Assembly: GCA_020746105.1 (NCBI GenBank)
Contig: CM036617.1
Location: 202,637,971 to 202,701,970 of the forward strand
Direction of reading: 5' to 3'
DNA: 64,000 nt
DNA from: Trogon surrucura
Lineage: Eukaryota; Chordata; Aves; Trogoniformes; Trogonidae
A program made the position numbers and the translations under genes. The notes beneath the pieces were generated by a model, which worked only from the letters and a program-made list of their open reading frames with translations, was not told the DNA's origin and made no database searches. Positions 48,901-62,886 of this stretch are shown here, piece by piece. Each line of letters starts with the position of its first letter. Position 1 is the first letter of the stretch.

Positions 48901-51900
48901 GTTACAAAACAATTATAAAGTTAGGCTTTACTTCTGAGCCTTACAGTTTGAGATCAGTTAGAGTCTTTGATATCTATCCATATGTATGTGTGCGTATGTG
49001 CGTGTACATGTACAGTCATAATTTATGACAGAGAGCAGATTACACAGCCACTGTCTCAGATTGCTGTTTCCATCTAGATCAAGTAAATAATTTGAATTTA
49101 GTGTACATTAGAGTTCATTTCCCAATTTTCTTCAAGATAGATAGGCACTGGACTGAAACTCAGAAGACCTGATCCCAACTGTATTACTAGGCTGCTCTGC
49201 TGCTCCTCCCAAGTCACTAAAATAGGTTGCAATTTTAGAGGAAAACAAGACAACCCTGATAACATGGGTTCCTTCCTGGCATTCACCTTCATGATTCATT
49301 AAGGGACATTCTCTTGATTCTGCTTTTGGAAGGGCTATTTTTCACTTTCACAGAAGAGACTGAGGATTAGACACTGAAGACTTAAGTAGCACAGAGATCT
49401 AAACAGATGCACCACTAGAAAAAAAATACTGATGACTATTGTATTATATTAATGTTACTCTGGATGTCTCTGGTCCTATAAGCCTATCCTTGTCTTTGGA
49501 ATGCCAAGGTAAAGTCAGAAGGTAGTGATGGATCTTCCAAGACATGTTCCAGTTACTCTTTTTGATCTTGGATTGGTTCAACTTTTCTTATTACTGTTCT
49601 ACACTCTATCAATAAAAGAGAAAAAGAAACAAAGAGGGAAAAAAAAAAAAAAAGGATGGGGAACCCAAACTCATACAAAACTTTCCAGGTTGATACAGCA
49701 AATCTATATATCAGAGAAGAAAGGAGATTTTTTTTCCTGAGATCAGCACCAACCTCTCATGGCATACTCCAAGTGGAAGTATAGCTTTCAGCTATCACAT
49801 AAAGCCATAATAATACCTAAAGGTCCTTCCAAAGCTCACTGAACTGAAGGCAAATGTTGCCTTTGCCTGTGTTGGAAAGGGGTAAGAATTAAACAGCAGG
49901 GAAGTGACATGACAGAAGACTATAAAGACAAATTCAAGATAAAACTGAGTGAAAGGATAGTGAAAGAAGATAATTAAATTAATAAGGAGAATAGCTCAAT
50001 GAACAAGAAGACGATGAAAGGAATGAGATCTGAAGTATGCGAGACACATAACCAATAGAAGGTACAACAAAAAAATTAAGTGGAAGCAGTGAAGGGAAAA
50101 TTACCTTTTAAACAGAAATTTGAAAAGTGCAACAAAAGTAGGATGAAGGATACAATTAACTAAACACTGCTTAAAAAATCTTTTGTGTCTTCATTATCAT
50201 TCCTGGTATTTCTCCCTCATTTTCCTGTTTCTTTCACCAATGCGGTGCTTGAACTTTTCCCACAGTGATCAGCAGTTGATGCCTAAGTCTGTCTTAACAG
50301 AACTATTTACTGTTTGTTTCAGAGGCAACTCAAATCTCTGTATGTCTATTTGTTACCACTGTGGCTAGCAAATCTGCAGATACTGTACTTGCTATCAGAA
50401 TAGCCAGAGTTCCCTCTTGATTTTGCCATCAGAAAGCCATTATGCAGATTTTCTCTAAAAATAAAGTATCTACCAGTCAAGGACCGCAGTCATATGGAAT
50501 GCATAGCCATTAAAGAAGAAAACACACTGTCAAAGAGGTTTCTTCTGTCACACTGTCAAAGAAAGTCTTGAATAAGTCACCTGAAAGGTGTAGTAAAGGA
50601 GACACAGCAGTGATCTGTACTGAGAGGTAGGCAACTAGGAAGGAGAGGAGGAGAGATAATGTCTTCAACTGGGCACTGTCATAAAACAGAATAACCTTTC
50701 TAGCGTGTATGCATGTTCACTTTCAGAAGAAACACAAATGCTTGTGAGAGGAAAAACCATGACATTAATTATCATCTTTTCTTTAACTAGGACAGTGTCT
50801 TCGCGTTCCACTCATGGCCAAGGACCTCACTGTGATAATTGCAGTAGTTGCATAACAATGTTCGATGCTTCTCTGTGGATGTTTTGTACCGCTGGTAAAT
50901 TTAAAAAATAATCAGACAAAAAAAAAATCAGATAGCTGACCTTAGGCAAATTGCACTTTCCTTATGTTTTAGTGGTACATGTACAAAGCATGCATAATAA
51001 TACCTGTTTTCATCAAATTTATGTAATTTGTAAGTACTTAGGAACACAGATTGTCTCACTATCTAATGCACTGATATTCTACTCTTGGTCAGAGCTTAAA
51101 GATGCTTTTGTAATACAAATAAAAATAATAGTTCCCTGTTCCATTTGGTTTTGCCAAAAACTGAATAAAATTTATGAGATTCAGCGGAGACCAGATAAAG
51201 TAAATGTGCCTCCTTAATACATTGTACAGTATCTGTATCTGAGGGCATGCTGTATCAGCCAGTCTAAAAGGACACTCAAGCCCTGTTCCGATAATTTCAA
51301 AGAGATTTAAGCACCCCACCACCTTGCAGGGTGCTTAGCATATGATAAGTCCGTTTGACCCAAAGTATCTATTTCTAGATGGCATGAGAACTTGCTAGAG
51401 GCCCAGTATGCTACCATAATAATGATATTTTGAAGGAAAATTGATTACTTCCAAACTTCATCTTGTCACTTAGTAAGAATAGTTAATCTGCATGAGCCCT
51501 TTCTCAAAAGTTATCTGTAAAAATAACCTTATCATTTTTATACCAAATATATGAAAACACTTGAATTGGCTTTTACACTAATTTTTCTGTACTGAATGTT
51601 CACTGACAATGGAAGTTATTGCTAAAAAAGGTACTTAGCAAGACAGAACAGCACAGTATACAGAAAAAAATACCAAGAGTCGGAGGCTAAGCTCTTGGGC
51701 TTAAAGAGCTTCTCTGCTGAAACCTTTGGAACTATACTGATTTATACTAACAAAAGAACCTTTCAGCCCTACTATCTCTGCAGCTTTGCCGCTCTCTGAA
51801 CCTTAGCCCTGAGCACAGAGATGGGCTGATCCTGAGTTCATTGCTTACTTAGAGGAGATATCTGTGAGGGGAGGAACCTTGGTGCAACCCTGATGCTATT

Positions 51901-54900
51901 TTGCATGCCTTTTTTCAGCCCTTTGCAGTGGGACTGAGAGGTTTTTCAGTTAGCCCCCAAAAGCACAAGGCTTTTTGATTTTTCATTTTTCTCTGTAACA
52001 GACTATGTTGTTTCAGTGTGAGCAAGTAATGTCCCTGCAAGATGCTCAGTCCTTAGACAGAAGTCAACTAGAAGCAAACATTCAAGCATGAATTTCTCTG
52101 TTCTATGACAAAAGTTTCCAGGAAACAAAGAAGAGATTATTTAGTTCAAGATACAACTCACCTTTGAGCTGGATTACTCATTTTTTTCTTCTTTTTTTTT
52201 TTTCCCCAGATGTTTTTGTCTCATTCTCTGCACATATCTTATAATGTATTGCATACTTGTATGCATGACTTTTCTTAGAAGTAAAAAAATCCCTAGATTT
52301 CTAGAATATGAACATAAAAAACCCCAACATTAAGACTCAGTTTAAATTTGGTGAACAATTTTCAAATCCAAATTACTTGGTGTGACTGAACATTGTATGT
52401 CACCGACTACTGATGGACTGATAGTTTATGATTAGGAAAGACAGTAGCCAGAAGTCTGAAGCCACACTTTTAAGAATAAAATTACATCATGTAGGACAGA
52501 ATAGATAGGTGCAACATCAGTTTAAATTGTGGTATCTTGTTTCTCTGACTCTTAACTAAGAACTTATATTTTCTAGAGATTGAATACTAAGATACAGGTA
52601 GGTTGCACACTTAGCGACATTCAGTTGGCCTTTCACCAGCTTCTTCTAAAAGATATTTATTGTGTTATAAAACATCTTTTTATTATACTTGTCCCTTCCT
52701 TGTGAATAGCTAATTTTCTTATTGTGAAACACTGGTTAATAACACATCTACAGCACTATGCTATTATGCATCTGCCTTTCCTTCTTGATTTAGAAGTACG
52801 AGGGTGACCTCCAAATGTAACTAATTTAATCTGCAAAAATAACCTTGCAAATTGACTTGCCAGAAACTAATATTAGATGAAATCTTTGTTCTATTGAATC
52901 TGACTGTCATTAGTGATTCTCTGTAACAGGCTTAATCTACATTTGTAAAAAAATCTCTACTAATGTTGTCAGGTTTCATAAAATATCTATTTTATTAAAG
53001 AATTAGTGATGCTGATTCTGGTAGTTTTGCAATATTTGGGTAGAAAGCCTGGATCTGATTCAAATTCAGATCACCTTTTGTATTAAAGTTTGGTAGAGCT
53101 GAAAAAGTGTTGCAGTAGCTACTATGGGTGTAAATCAGGAGTATATGGTTTCAAGAAAATGTTAATTCTTCTAGGAATGTGAAACATTTTTTTCCTATGA
53201 AAAGCAAGAGTTGGGTCATTTGAGCCTTTTTCATCAGTCACCATTTGTGTGGCTACAATTTTCTTTTTACCTAAATAAATGTACTGATTATTTTAGACGC
53301 CCTATGTCACCATATAATAAAGGCCAATCTTGACAGCAAAACAAATTAATATGTGATGGAACTGCATACTGTAGGTATTAGTGCAGGAAATCAATTTGAT
53401 ATAAACTTAAGAGCCAAACCTAAATTGGCTAAATATGCAAGCAAAGACCAACAGCTATACTGAAAAGTTGAAAATTCTTAGTGGAACAGACTCTAAAATC
53501 ATGCAAGGATAACTGAGGACAAATAGGAAGAAAATTCTCTAATGCCTAGCCTGCACAGCATTTGAAGTCATCTGTCACCAGCAAGAGCAAAATGCTAAAG
53601 TTATTATTTAGAATGCATAGAACAAAGTTCTAGAGAAAAATCAAGCTTTGGCTGAGTGCAAAATAGACGGGATTAGCTACTTATTGTTGTGACTTCTCTG
53701 TGATTCTTTTTGCTTACAGATAATGCTACAAATTACATGAGGGCAAAGAATAAGTTTTAACAACACAAATATAACAAAGTCTATTACACTAGTGAACAGA
53801 CCGTTCTTTAAACTAACGAATGAACACAAATCACAATGTGTATGCCCAGTGAATACACATATGTTTTCTCTTGGTCAAGGTTAGATCTGAAAGACACGTT
53901 TAGGAAAACAGTTTCTTTGAGCAAAACTTCACAAACTGGTGAGCATGAATTCAGCTTGTAGTCCAAAATTAGAGGTTAGGACTCTTCCTTCTAATTGTCC
54001 ATTATATAGTGCTGTTAAATACTTAACCCTTTCATTTGAGGCCACAGGAATATTTATATGTCCTTCCAGAATTTATCTGGTTAACATTGTGCACCTGTTC
54101 AAGCAATGTACAGGTTTTGGTTGAATACTGTTTTCAGTGTATGTTCTAAGACTTACTGGACTTTGGACTGTCATGAAGATATGCACATACATAAAAATGT
54201 GCAAAGGTTTGTATTTATCATAATTACTTGTGTGTATGTTTATTTTTTTATACCATATCTGCATTTGTAACACTGTCAAAATGTAACTATATAATACATA
54301 AAACACATATGGTTGTCTACCTGTGCAAATAGGTGTGTAAGCATAAACTAATTGCACAGATGTGTTTATTCATATCTGTGTACAAAATAAAACCAGGTAC
54401 TGCATGTGATAAAGCTGCTTCAAATTAAAATACATTTTTAACATTTAAGTCCTTAAAACCTATTCAGAAAAGACTGATTTTGAACATTGTGCTTATGACA
54501 ATAGATCAAATCATGATATCTTTTCTTTTTACAAATAAAGTAAGTGAATTCAAAGGTAATGCCTATTTTTAAATTAATCATCCGCACTGTGCAGAATAAA
54601 GGAATTATTTTAATAGAGAAGAGGGCATGTGACCAGACTTCTGATGCAGTGTTGGTATTACATAGCATGTGAATTACACAGACAGCAATAATAATAACCT
54701 ATTTGAATTGCACTGTTTGCTTTGTGTCATACTAAATAAATAAACATGCTAATGGGCCAGATAACTTGTGCCCATATAAAAAAAAAATAAATCCACTATA
54801 ATAATGTAAAACATCAGGACAATATTTGATGAGCTTTTAGAAAACTTACATTATAGAAAACTCCTAGTCAAAGAAGCCACTGTATGAACATCAAACTTTC

Positions 54901-56264
54901 TCTTGACAGTACCTTTTCACAAAGTAATACAATCAAAGGAAAGCAATTTTCATCCTTACAGCATGCCTGTCTGCATCAGGATAGTCAATACATTTCTTGG
55001 GTATTATGAAAATATCTACCCCTCAGTTAAAAATTATTGGTTCAGAGACAAAACTTTCTCAGGGAATGATGTGAGTCTGAGTATGAAATGAACTGCAAAA
55101 AGATCCCGGGGTCCCACTCTTTTCCTACTGCCCCTTGTACAGTCTCTCATTCCAGTGGGCTTTGTTCCTCCAGCAGGCTGCATCCAGGTCATTGGGAGAA
55201 CGTCATCCATTTGCTGTATTTCAACCACTGCACTCCAAGTCACCCAAATGCTCCAGAAAGTGGAGATGAGAGGGAAGTTGTTCACATATGGAAAATGACA
55301 AGGTAGGGCAAATAGATGAAAAGACAGTAATGATGGAATCTGAGGCATCCAGAGAAACACAGAGCTTTCTGAGATGAACCAGAGGGCAGGCTCAGCAGTC
55401 AGGAGCTGGGAGGTAGTTATGCAGAGTTTGTTTCAAAGCAGGCACAGCTGGAAATTGCTGGATCAAAGCAAGCCACAAGGCTTAGAAATTTTACATTCAC
55501 AATCTTGTTATGTGCAAAAGGCAAAGCACCAGATATATGGAGCTAGGTATTTTTTGTTAGTAGAATTAAAGTTTTAGCAGTCTAGAAGTCCAAATCATCA
55601 TACTGGAACAGAAAAACTTTGTTAATAATACAATTCTAATTGTATGTAAACAACCTAATATATACTACCGTTTCTGGTTTTATATTTACCTTTCCATTCC
55701 CCCTCTGGATCTTTAGTTCAAAAGTTTCAATTTTAACACTAGGTGTACATAAGCAGAAGATACATGATAAGTCATTAATATCCTAAGACTTTCAATGAGA
55801 GCGGTATGATGTTGATGATGGGGGTTCCTTCTACTGAGTCTTGGTGGTCCTGCTCAGGCAATTTTTATATTCCTTTTTACCCTGAGCTGCACCCAGCTGA
55901 GTATGACCATGGTCCCGGAGCCTCTCCAGGCTCAGACCCACCAGGGGCTCTCGTCTCTTGGGTAGTGACTCCCTGGGTTTGCCAGACCCTTCTCAGGGAG
56001 TCACAGTTAGAGCTCAGGCTAAGGCAAAGGGGGCAACAGGCACTTGGCCCCGAGGCAGGAGCTGAAACCAGCTAAGCCTAGCTCCAACAAAGGTGAGCCC
56101 AGGCCAACCCTGAGACATACAATCTCAGCTCAGGACAGACCCTGTGACTTTTTTAGTAGAATTGCCAAATCCTTTTGATCAGGCTATATAAAATGCACTT
56201 CTCAAACTTCAGTTTCAGATTCTGGAAGTGTGAAGGGATAATCACAGTATCCCTATACAATCAA
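45901..56264. other. Long non-coding stretch, nothing recognised
   Basis: About 10 kb of AT-rich DNA with no gene, RNA gene or transposon that I can name. Small features are an A-run near 49,640-49,656, a short TG-rich tract near 48,981-49,010, and a GC-richer patch at about 55,085-56,110 with reading frames up to 108 codons that lack known motifs. Old, unrecognised repeats or distal exons cannot be excluded. Confidence 0.5.
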
Positions 56265-56426
56265 ATACATGTTCACCATCCCTGGACGTGTTTAAGTGTC
56301 ACTTAGATGTGGTGTTGGGTGATATGGCTTAGGGGTGAACTTGTAGTGTAGGGTTAATGGTTGTACTTGATGATCCCAAGGGTCTTTTCCAACCTGAACT
56401 GTTCTATGATTCTATGATTCTATGCA
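56265..56426 (+). mobile_element. CR1 3' end with intact tail
   Basis: A plus-strand CR1 3' terminus: CATCCCTGGACGTGTTTAAG, then TTTCCAACCTGAACTGTTCT, closed by three ATTCTATG-type 8-mers at about 56,403-56,424. It is severely 5'-truncated, as is usual for CR1. Confidence 0.88.
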
Positions 56427-56999
56427 CATATGTCTTATTGTGTAAATACTGAATTAAAACCCATTATTGGAATTGGGGGGGAAAAAAAAGAAAAGAAATT
56501 AAGTTACAGAAAAAAGAAATTAAGTTACAGATATGGACAGAAACAAAAGCCCAGCACAGATAAGGTCCTAGTAATATGCAGTTTCAGAGGAATAAAGAAA
56601 CTCTTTGCCTTCCCATATACATACACACACACACAAAAAGAGGAGTAGTGTAGGACCTACCAAGTTTATGAGCTACATGAAATGGTGAAACCAAAGTGGA
56701 CACATATGATTATCTGATGATTCATTGCCCTGATCTGAAAATAACAGAACTATGTCATGTTGGGTATATAATCAACTACAGAAAAATATGCAGAAAGAAA
56801 ATAACTTGTATCCTCAGGAAGAAAGAGTAATATTTTTGTCAACTTTCAAGCCCTGCATAACTTCAAGAAGAACTGTCTGTCAAATGTATAGACTCATTTA
56901 CAGACTGATTTTAAGACAGAAAACAATAATCTCTATAACAAAGTCCTATCTGCTTTCTGGCATTGCAGCAAGAACTGTTTAGTTCTACAGATCCTGAGG
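56427..56999. other. Non-coding spacer between CR1 copies
   Basis: A-rich DNA with a near-tandem repeat of GAAATTAAGTTACAGA at 56,497-56,530 and a short CA run near 56,625; no gene. Confidence 0.5.
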
Positions 57000-58455
57000 T
57001 AATTGACAGATGAAGTTGCTAAGCCAGTGTCTGTCATATTTGAGAAGTGAAGTTCTCAATGACTGGAAAAGAAGAAATTTAAACCCCCTTTTTAAAAAGG
57101 CAAGAAAGGAAAACCTAGGAAATTACAGGCCAGTCTCATCTCTGTGCCCAGAAAGATCATAGAGTGTATCCTCCTGGTAACTATTCTAGGGCACATGGAA
57201 AATAAGGAGGTGATTGGCGACAGTTGATATGGCTTCACTAAGGGGAAGTTGTGCATGACAGATTTAGTGGACTTCTATGAAGGGTTACAGTATTGCTGGA
57301 CAAGGGAAAAAGGAACTGAAGTCATCTACCTAGACTTGTGCAAAGCATTTGACACTGTCCCACATGACATCTTGGTCTTTATATTGGACAGACATGGATT
57401 TGATGTATGGACACCTCAGTGGATAAGAAATTGGCTGCATGGCAACATCAAAAGAGTTGCAGTCAATGATTCTATGTCCAAATGGAGATTAGTAACAACT
57501 GCTACCCCTCACGGGTTCATGCTGAGGCTGGTACTATTCAATACCTTTATTAATGACATAGTGTTATTGAGTACACCATCAGCAAGTTTGTCAAAGATGC
57601 CAAATGGTGTGGTGCAATTAACATACTAGAGGGAAGGGATGCCATCCAGAGGGTCCTTGTCAGTCTTGATGAGTGGGCCCATGTGAACCTCTTAAAGTCC
57701 AACAAGGCCAAGTTCCTGTACCTGGCTGGGGCAATCCCCAATATCCATACACACTGTGAGATTAATGAATTCAGAGTAGCCCTGCAGAGAAGGACTTGGA
57801 GACACCAGTGGACAAAAAATTGAACGTGATCCAGCAATGTGCGTTCACAGCCCAGAAAGCCAAACTGTCCTGGAGTGTATAAAAAGAAGTATGGCCAGCA
57901 GGTCAAAGGAGGTGATTTTGCTCCTCTACTCTGCTTTCATGAGTCCTCACTGCAGTGCTGTGTCTGACTCTGGGAACCCCAACACAAGAGACATGTGACC
58001 TGTTTGAGCGGGTCCAGAGGAGGCACACAAAAACGGTTAGAGGTCTGGAACACCTCTCATATATAAGAAAGGCTGAGAGAGTTGGAGTTGTTCAGCCTGG
58101 AGAAGAGAAGGCTCCAGGGAGACATCACAGCAGCCTTTCAGTACTTAAAAAGGGACTAATAAGAAAGATGGAGAGAGATTTTTTTACCAGGCCCTATTCC
58201 AACAGGAAAAAGGGCAATGGTTTTAAAAAATAAAAGGATAGTCTGAGATTAAATGTAGGCAAGAATATTTTTATGAGAGTGGTGAGACGCTGGAACAGAT
58301 TGCCCAGAGAAGCTATAGATGTCTCATCATTGGAAGTGTTTAAGGGCAAGGGCTTTGTTAATCTAGTGAAAGATGTCCCTGCCCATGGCAGGAAGATTGG
58401 AACTAGAGGATCTTTAAAGGTCTCTTCCAACACATACCGTCCCATAACTCTGTGA
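57000..58455 (+). mobile_element. CR1 LINE, RT and 3' region
   Basis: A plus-strand CR1 copy of about 1.45 kb. Translation gives the finger region (WKRRNLNPLFKKARKENLGN-like, frame at about 57,063), palm motif A as YLDLCKAFDTVPHDIL (frame 57,249-57,629) and a decayed motif B; motif C is not recognisable. 57,955-58,233 encodes the C-terminal region with HLSYIRKAERVGVVQPGEEK. The 3' end is near 58,455 (CTCTTCCAACACATACCGTC). There are several stops and shifts, so it is an old dead copy. Confidence 0.87.
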
Positions 58456-60779
58456 TGTGTCACTCTTTCTGTGGTTTTCCCATTTATATGTAAACAAAGG
58501 CATGTTTTATTATATTATAATTAAACTGGACTCAGAACTGAGAACCAATACTGATTTTAATTACGCTTGAATTTACATGCAGGTATTGTTTTAGAAGATT
58601 AGTAATTAGTAGATCTTAACTTTTGAACGTTGCCCAAAGTGATAGTGAATAACATCTGAAGATTATTTTCTTACTTCACTCATTTTGGTTTTGATATCTG
58701 TAATAGAACGCTTACTAAAAAATAGGGAAGAAGAATTTTTCTTTTTAAAAAAAAAGGTGAATTTATTGATTTTTGTTTGAGATTTGATTTATATAGAGGA
58801 GATGTACACAGATAAACATGATCCATTTGCATTGTTAGCATGTCTCATTTTTTCACTGGCACTCGTAAGTTAAGAAGCTTTCTTCATTAATTTCCATACA
58901 GGTCAATGACCTATATAACAACTCTGTACTCCAAGCACTTTTGTATTCTATAAATTGCCTTACATATTAATATTATCTCCACATAGCAAACTATCTGTTA
59001 ATGAATAGCTGAGTGACTAAAATGCATGTTGGAAAATGAATAAAGATTTCATAAGGCAATTAAGCCCAGCATTATGTTTGCATTACTCTGATATTTGGCT
59101 TACAAAAAAAAGTATTGTACAGTCAGAAAAGTGATATGAAAACAAATGTGTTATTGCTGAGAAATTCAACAGGCTGCATAACTCAGTTCTATGTTCTCTT
59201 TATACGATCTGAGGAATAACCATTTATATATGTGTTACTTACTTACAAAAGAGGCTAATAAGAATGTGAGAACATGTAGACCATTTGTTCTAGATAACTA
59301 TTTCAGAAGAGCGAAAAATGAGGCTGTCATACAACGGGTATATATTTTATCCTCTTTGAAGTAAGAACCCAAATCTCTTCTGTTAGAGTTGCATTTTGTA
59401 TGAAATTATGTTACTGCTTTTTAACATTTGTATTAAAGACTACAGATTATATAAAATAAAAGTCCACAGTGTCTGATACAGTATTTATTCAAAAAGGAAA
59501 AGCAGGGAGTTAGAAGCTCAATGAGGGCTCTGCAGTAGGGAAATAGAATGAACCAAAGCTGCAGGTAATTGTCAGATGGTAACTGAGTGTCATATTAGCC
59601 CAAGCACAGTATTTTGTTGAAATTTACGAATTCTATAAAAAAAAATAATGTGATGGAAACCTTCCAAGCTTTTTAAATCAGTTCTAAACATCTTCAGAAT
59701 TGTGCTTAGGTTCCTGGTAATCTAGCTGCACAGTCCATCAGTAGTTTCGGTTTCCTACATGTCCACCTAACAGTCCAATCATCCATCCCATATTTCTTGA
59801 GTTTTCAAGATTGGTTGGCTGAGGGAAATAACTTGGCTGATGCAGCTGCCAGCCACTTTGATTGCCACTGGACTGAGGAGCCCACAGCTCCCCAGTATAG
59901 TAACACCAAGAAATGTTTCTGTATTGATGAATCTTGAATCACGTGAATTGAACCCAGAATCATGTATTCTGGGGTTTCTGGAATACACAATTTTATGTCA
60001 CTCAGATCTTCCACTGTTTGCAATAGGTCTCTGTTTTACTTCACCAAGAATAAATAGTATTTGGGGGATTTGTTTCAATTCTGGATTGAACCTCAATTAA
60101 AAAAAAAAATATTTCATGAAATGGAATTATTCCTCTCTGCACAGTTCTAATTAGGTACAAGGATGGGAAGAAAAATGAAGTGATGAGAAGACTAATGATG
60201 AATGCTTGCTACCTCAGGGCCTTTAGCAGCTACCTTTTTTCAAGCTGTGAGATAGAGAATGAGAATTCTAGTAATGAAACAAGAGCCCATAAAAAAAAAT
60301 ATATAGTACTTCCCTTAAAGTGGTGTTTTTCAGCCTTTCCAACCAGGTGTCTGCTTATTTAAAGTTAAATTTTCATGACCTCCTTTACAGTTGCTGTAAA
60401 AGCAAGTACAAAAATACATCAGTGAGAAGTCAATAGAATTTACTTGCGTGACTCTGTTTGGAAAGGTCATCAGAGAATACTTGCTCTTGAGATTAGGGTG
60501 TTCAGGACCAGGCAAGTGAGATTATCTTCATTTCAGATGGTAATTACATTTTCAACACTTCAGAAGCACCAAGTTGCCTCTCATGACACCGTGACTCTGC
60601 AAAGGTAAAATGAAGTACCTTTTCCACACTAGTGTCTATTAGATTGCATACCGAGATCACCATGTGTTTGGTAATGTGTCGAACTTATAAAACATTATTA
60701 GCCTGGTCAGTTAAAGAGCACCATTCTTTTTCCTACTGTCATTTAAAACTTCTTGGAGGTTTGAAAGATTTTCCCTTAC
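58456..60779. other. Non-coding stretch, nothing recognised
   Basis: AT-rich DNA with short frames lacking motifs. Confidence 0.55.
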
Positions 60780-61200
60780 AGAAGCCATACCCTATAGGGC
60801 TATAATTGCATGAACGCTGTACCACTCTGTCTTTAATTAAATTCAGAACCAGTTTCCTTGCAGCAGATATAAGAATCACTGGTCTGTAATGCCAAGGTTT
60901 CTTATTTTATTTTTAACCTAAGGTAACAACTTCCCAATCTTTGGGAACAGTGTGTGGTTTATTAAGGATATATAGCATATCTTCTTTGCTACCTTTGCTA
61001 TTTCACACTTCAGTTCCTTCAGAATTCTTGCATCAGCCTCATCTGGTCCCAGTGATTTACTGGCCTTGAGGTTTGGGTTTTTTTTTCCTGAGTTGCTCAA
61101 TGACATCTTTCTTAGAGGTATCACCCTTTATTAAGTCCACACATTAATTTCTTACAAAAATTATCTTTCAATCAAAAAGTTTCCTCATTGCCCTCCCTAG
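60780..61200 (-). mobile_element. Ancient CR1/L3-like LINE fragment
   Basis: On the minus strand a decayed frame (60,918-61,124) contains SLGPDEADARILKELKCEIA, the conserved 'GPD...LKEL' stretch at the start of CR1/L3 reverse transcriptases. The region below it reads like the antisense of the following finger region, with heavy divergence. It is much older than the other CR1 copies. Confidence 0.6.
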
Positions 61201-62069
61201 TAGATATGGACATAGAAAGCTACATTTAATTTTTGTGTTACTTTGATTGCTTTGTTCATTAATCTATAGTTCAAAGGACAGGTAGTTGTTATACAGTTTA
61301 CTTGTTGGTCTATGAAAAAGTTTTGTTTATTCCTATCTCTTAAATATGTTCTGATGATCTTACTCGAACTTCCTCCTTCTTTATTGTCTTCCCTAATCAT
61401 CACACATTTTTTCTGAATTTAATAAGATGTGGGTAGAATTATTTTTACGTGGATGTGTAGCTATATCATGTTACTAAGCTCTCAAAAAATGAAGATGGGG
61501 TACATTTCAGAGCTCAGGCCCATATCACATGAAGAATTAGTATATTACTATGAATTTCCCTTGAAGAATCAACCATGCCATGGTGAGTTGTGGTGTTGCA
61601 CCTTGCCTCAAACTTTCCAGTCCAGACCCCTTACTTTAATAATTTATTGATGTGTTGCTGTCATTTATAGAAGAAAAGAAGAAAAAAAAAGAAAGAAAAA
61701 AAGTATTAAGGCTGCAAAGAAATGCTTCAGTGATGGCACATCTAGAGAGGTCTTCTGAACACATTGGGACTTCTTGTGTATATAAAGTTATTTACACAGG
61801 AATGTTAATATGCATATGGTGGCAAGAAAACACAAAGTAGACTGCCAAGTTGTGGTTTAAATATAAGCAGAAAAACGGAATATAAAAATTCAGTTATTTA
61901 TCAATATTTATAAAATAGTAAAGGTTTTAAAAAGTGAAACTGAGACAATAATACACAGCCATAAGGAAAGAATGGTTGCATAGGGATGCTTCCATAACTT
62001 CAATATTCAAGTATTTAGAAATGAACATCTAACATGTAGCTGTAACTTTTATTTCATTCAGTTAAAGGT
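61201..62069. other. Non-coding stretch
   Basis: AT-rich DNA with a GAAAA-rich purine tract near 61,665-61,703; no gene is recognised. Confidence 0.55.
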
Positions 62070-62886
62070 TAGCTCATATGACTTCATGACCCCTTATCTT
62101 GAGTATGGCTGGAGATCAGTTTCCTCACAGCAGCTGGCGTGTGCTTCTAGCTATAGGTAGCTAACGGTGTTGATAACATATCAGTATTTTGACTATTACT
62201 AAGCAGTGCTCACACAGCATCAAGACTGTCTCTCCAACACCATCCCACTTTGTCCTAAAGGCCAGTAGGCTGGCAGGATGGGAAATAGATTGGGAGGGGC
62301 CATAGCAGGGACAGATGACTCAAATTGATCAACTTGCTGGTTGTGGTTTGAGCCCATCCAGCTGGCAACAAAGAACCATGCAACCGTTCACTTATACGCC
62401 CCTCGTTTTCAGGATGAAGAGGAGAAAATTCAACAAAAGCCTTGACAATCGAGATTAAGGACAGGGAGGGTTCACTCACCACTTACAGTCATGGGTGAAA
62501 ACTAGAGCAGACTTGTGGAGAAAAAACTGTTTAATTAAGACACTGAACCACTCCCAGTTTACCAAGCAACTAGATGAGACTAGGATAGCGAGAGAAATAA
62601 ATACAAGATCTTAAATAGAGCTTCCCCCCACCCTTCCCTTGCTCATGGTTATTTCCTCCCCACCAGCAGCAGCGCAGTGTGGCAGGGAATGGGGTTTGCA
62701 GTCTGTCCATTACACGTTGTCCATGCCACTCCTTCCTCCTCAGGGAGAAGACTCCTCGTAGATTTCTCCTTCTGCAATGTGGTGTCCCTCTCATGGGAGA
62801 CAGTCGTCTCGAGCTTCTCCAGTGTGAGTCTTTCCCACAAATATGGGTCCCTCCCATGGGCCACAGTTGTCCCGACAGTGGACCAC
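62070..62886 (-). mobile_element. Avian LTR-retroelement (ERV-type) fragment, antisense
   Basis: Read on the minus strand, 62,330-62,400 has GCTGGATGGGCTCAAACCAC in a setting I associate with the ends of common avian ERV long terminal repeats, and 62,165-62,230 has GAGCACTGCTTAGTAATAGT and GATATGTTATCAACACCGTT, also familiar from that group. The GC-rich part at 62,640-62,886 is of the same style. Recognition is from memory of the family pattern, not an alignment. Element borders and coding capacity are not resolved. Confidence 0.5.

Noticed and set aside
55034-56110. GC-richer patch with 62-108-codon frames as a possible host exon or gene
   Set aside because: No splice-consistent conserved protein motif, and frames occur on both strands; it could be an unrecognised old repeat. 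A protein-level search would decide.
57249-58233. Frames that could be called a host reverse-transcriptase-like gene
   Set aside because: The motif order, 3' UTR and context are those of a CR1 LINE copy, with stops and a missing motif C.
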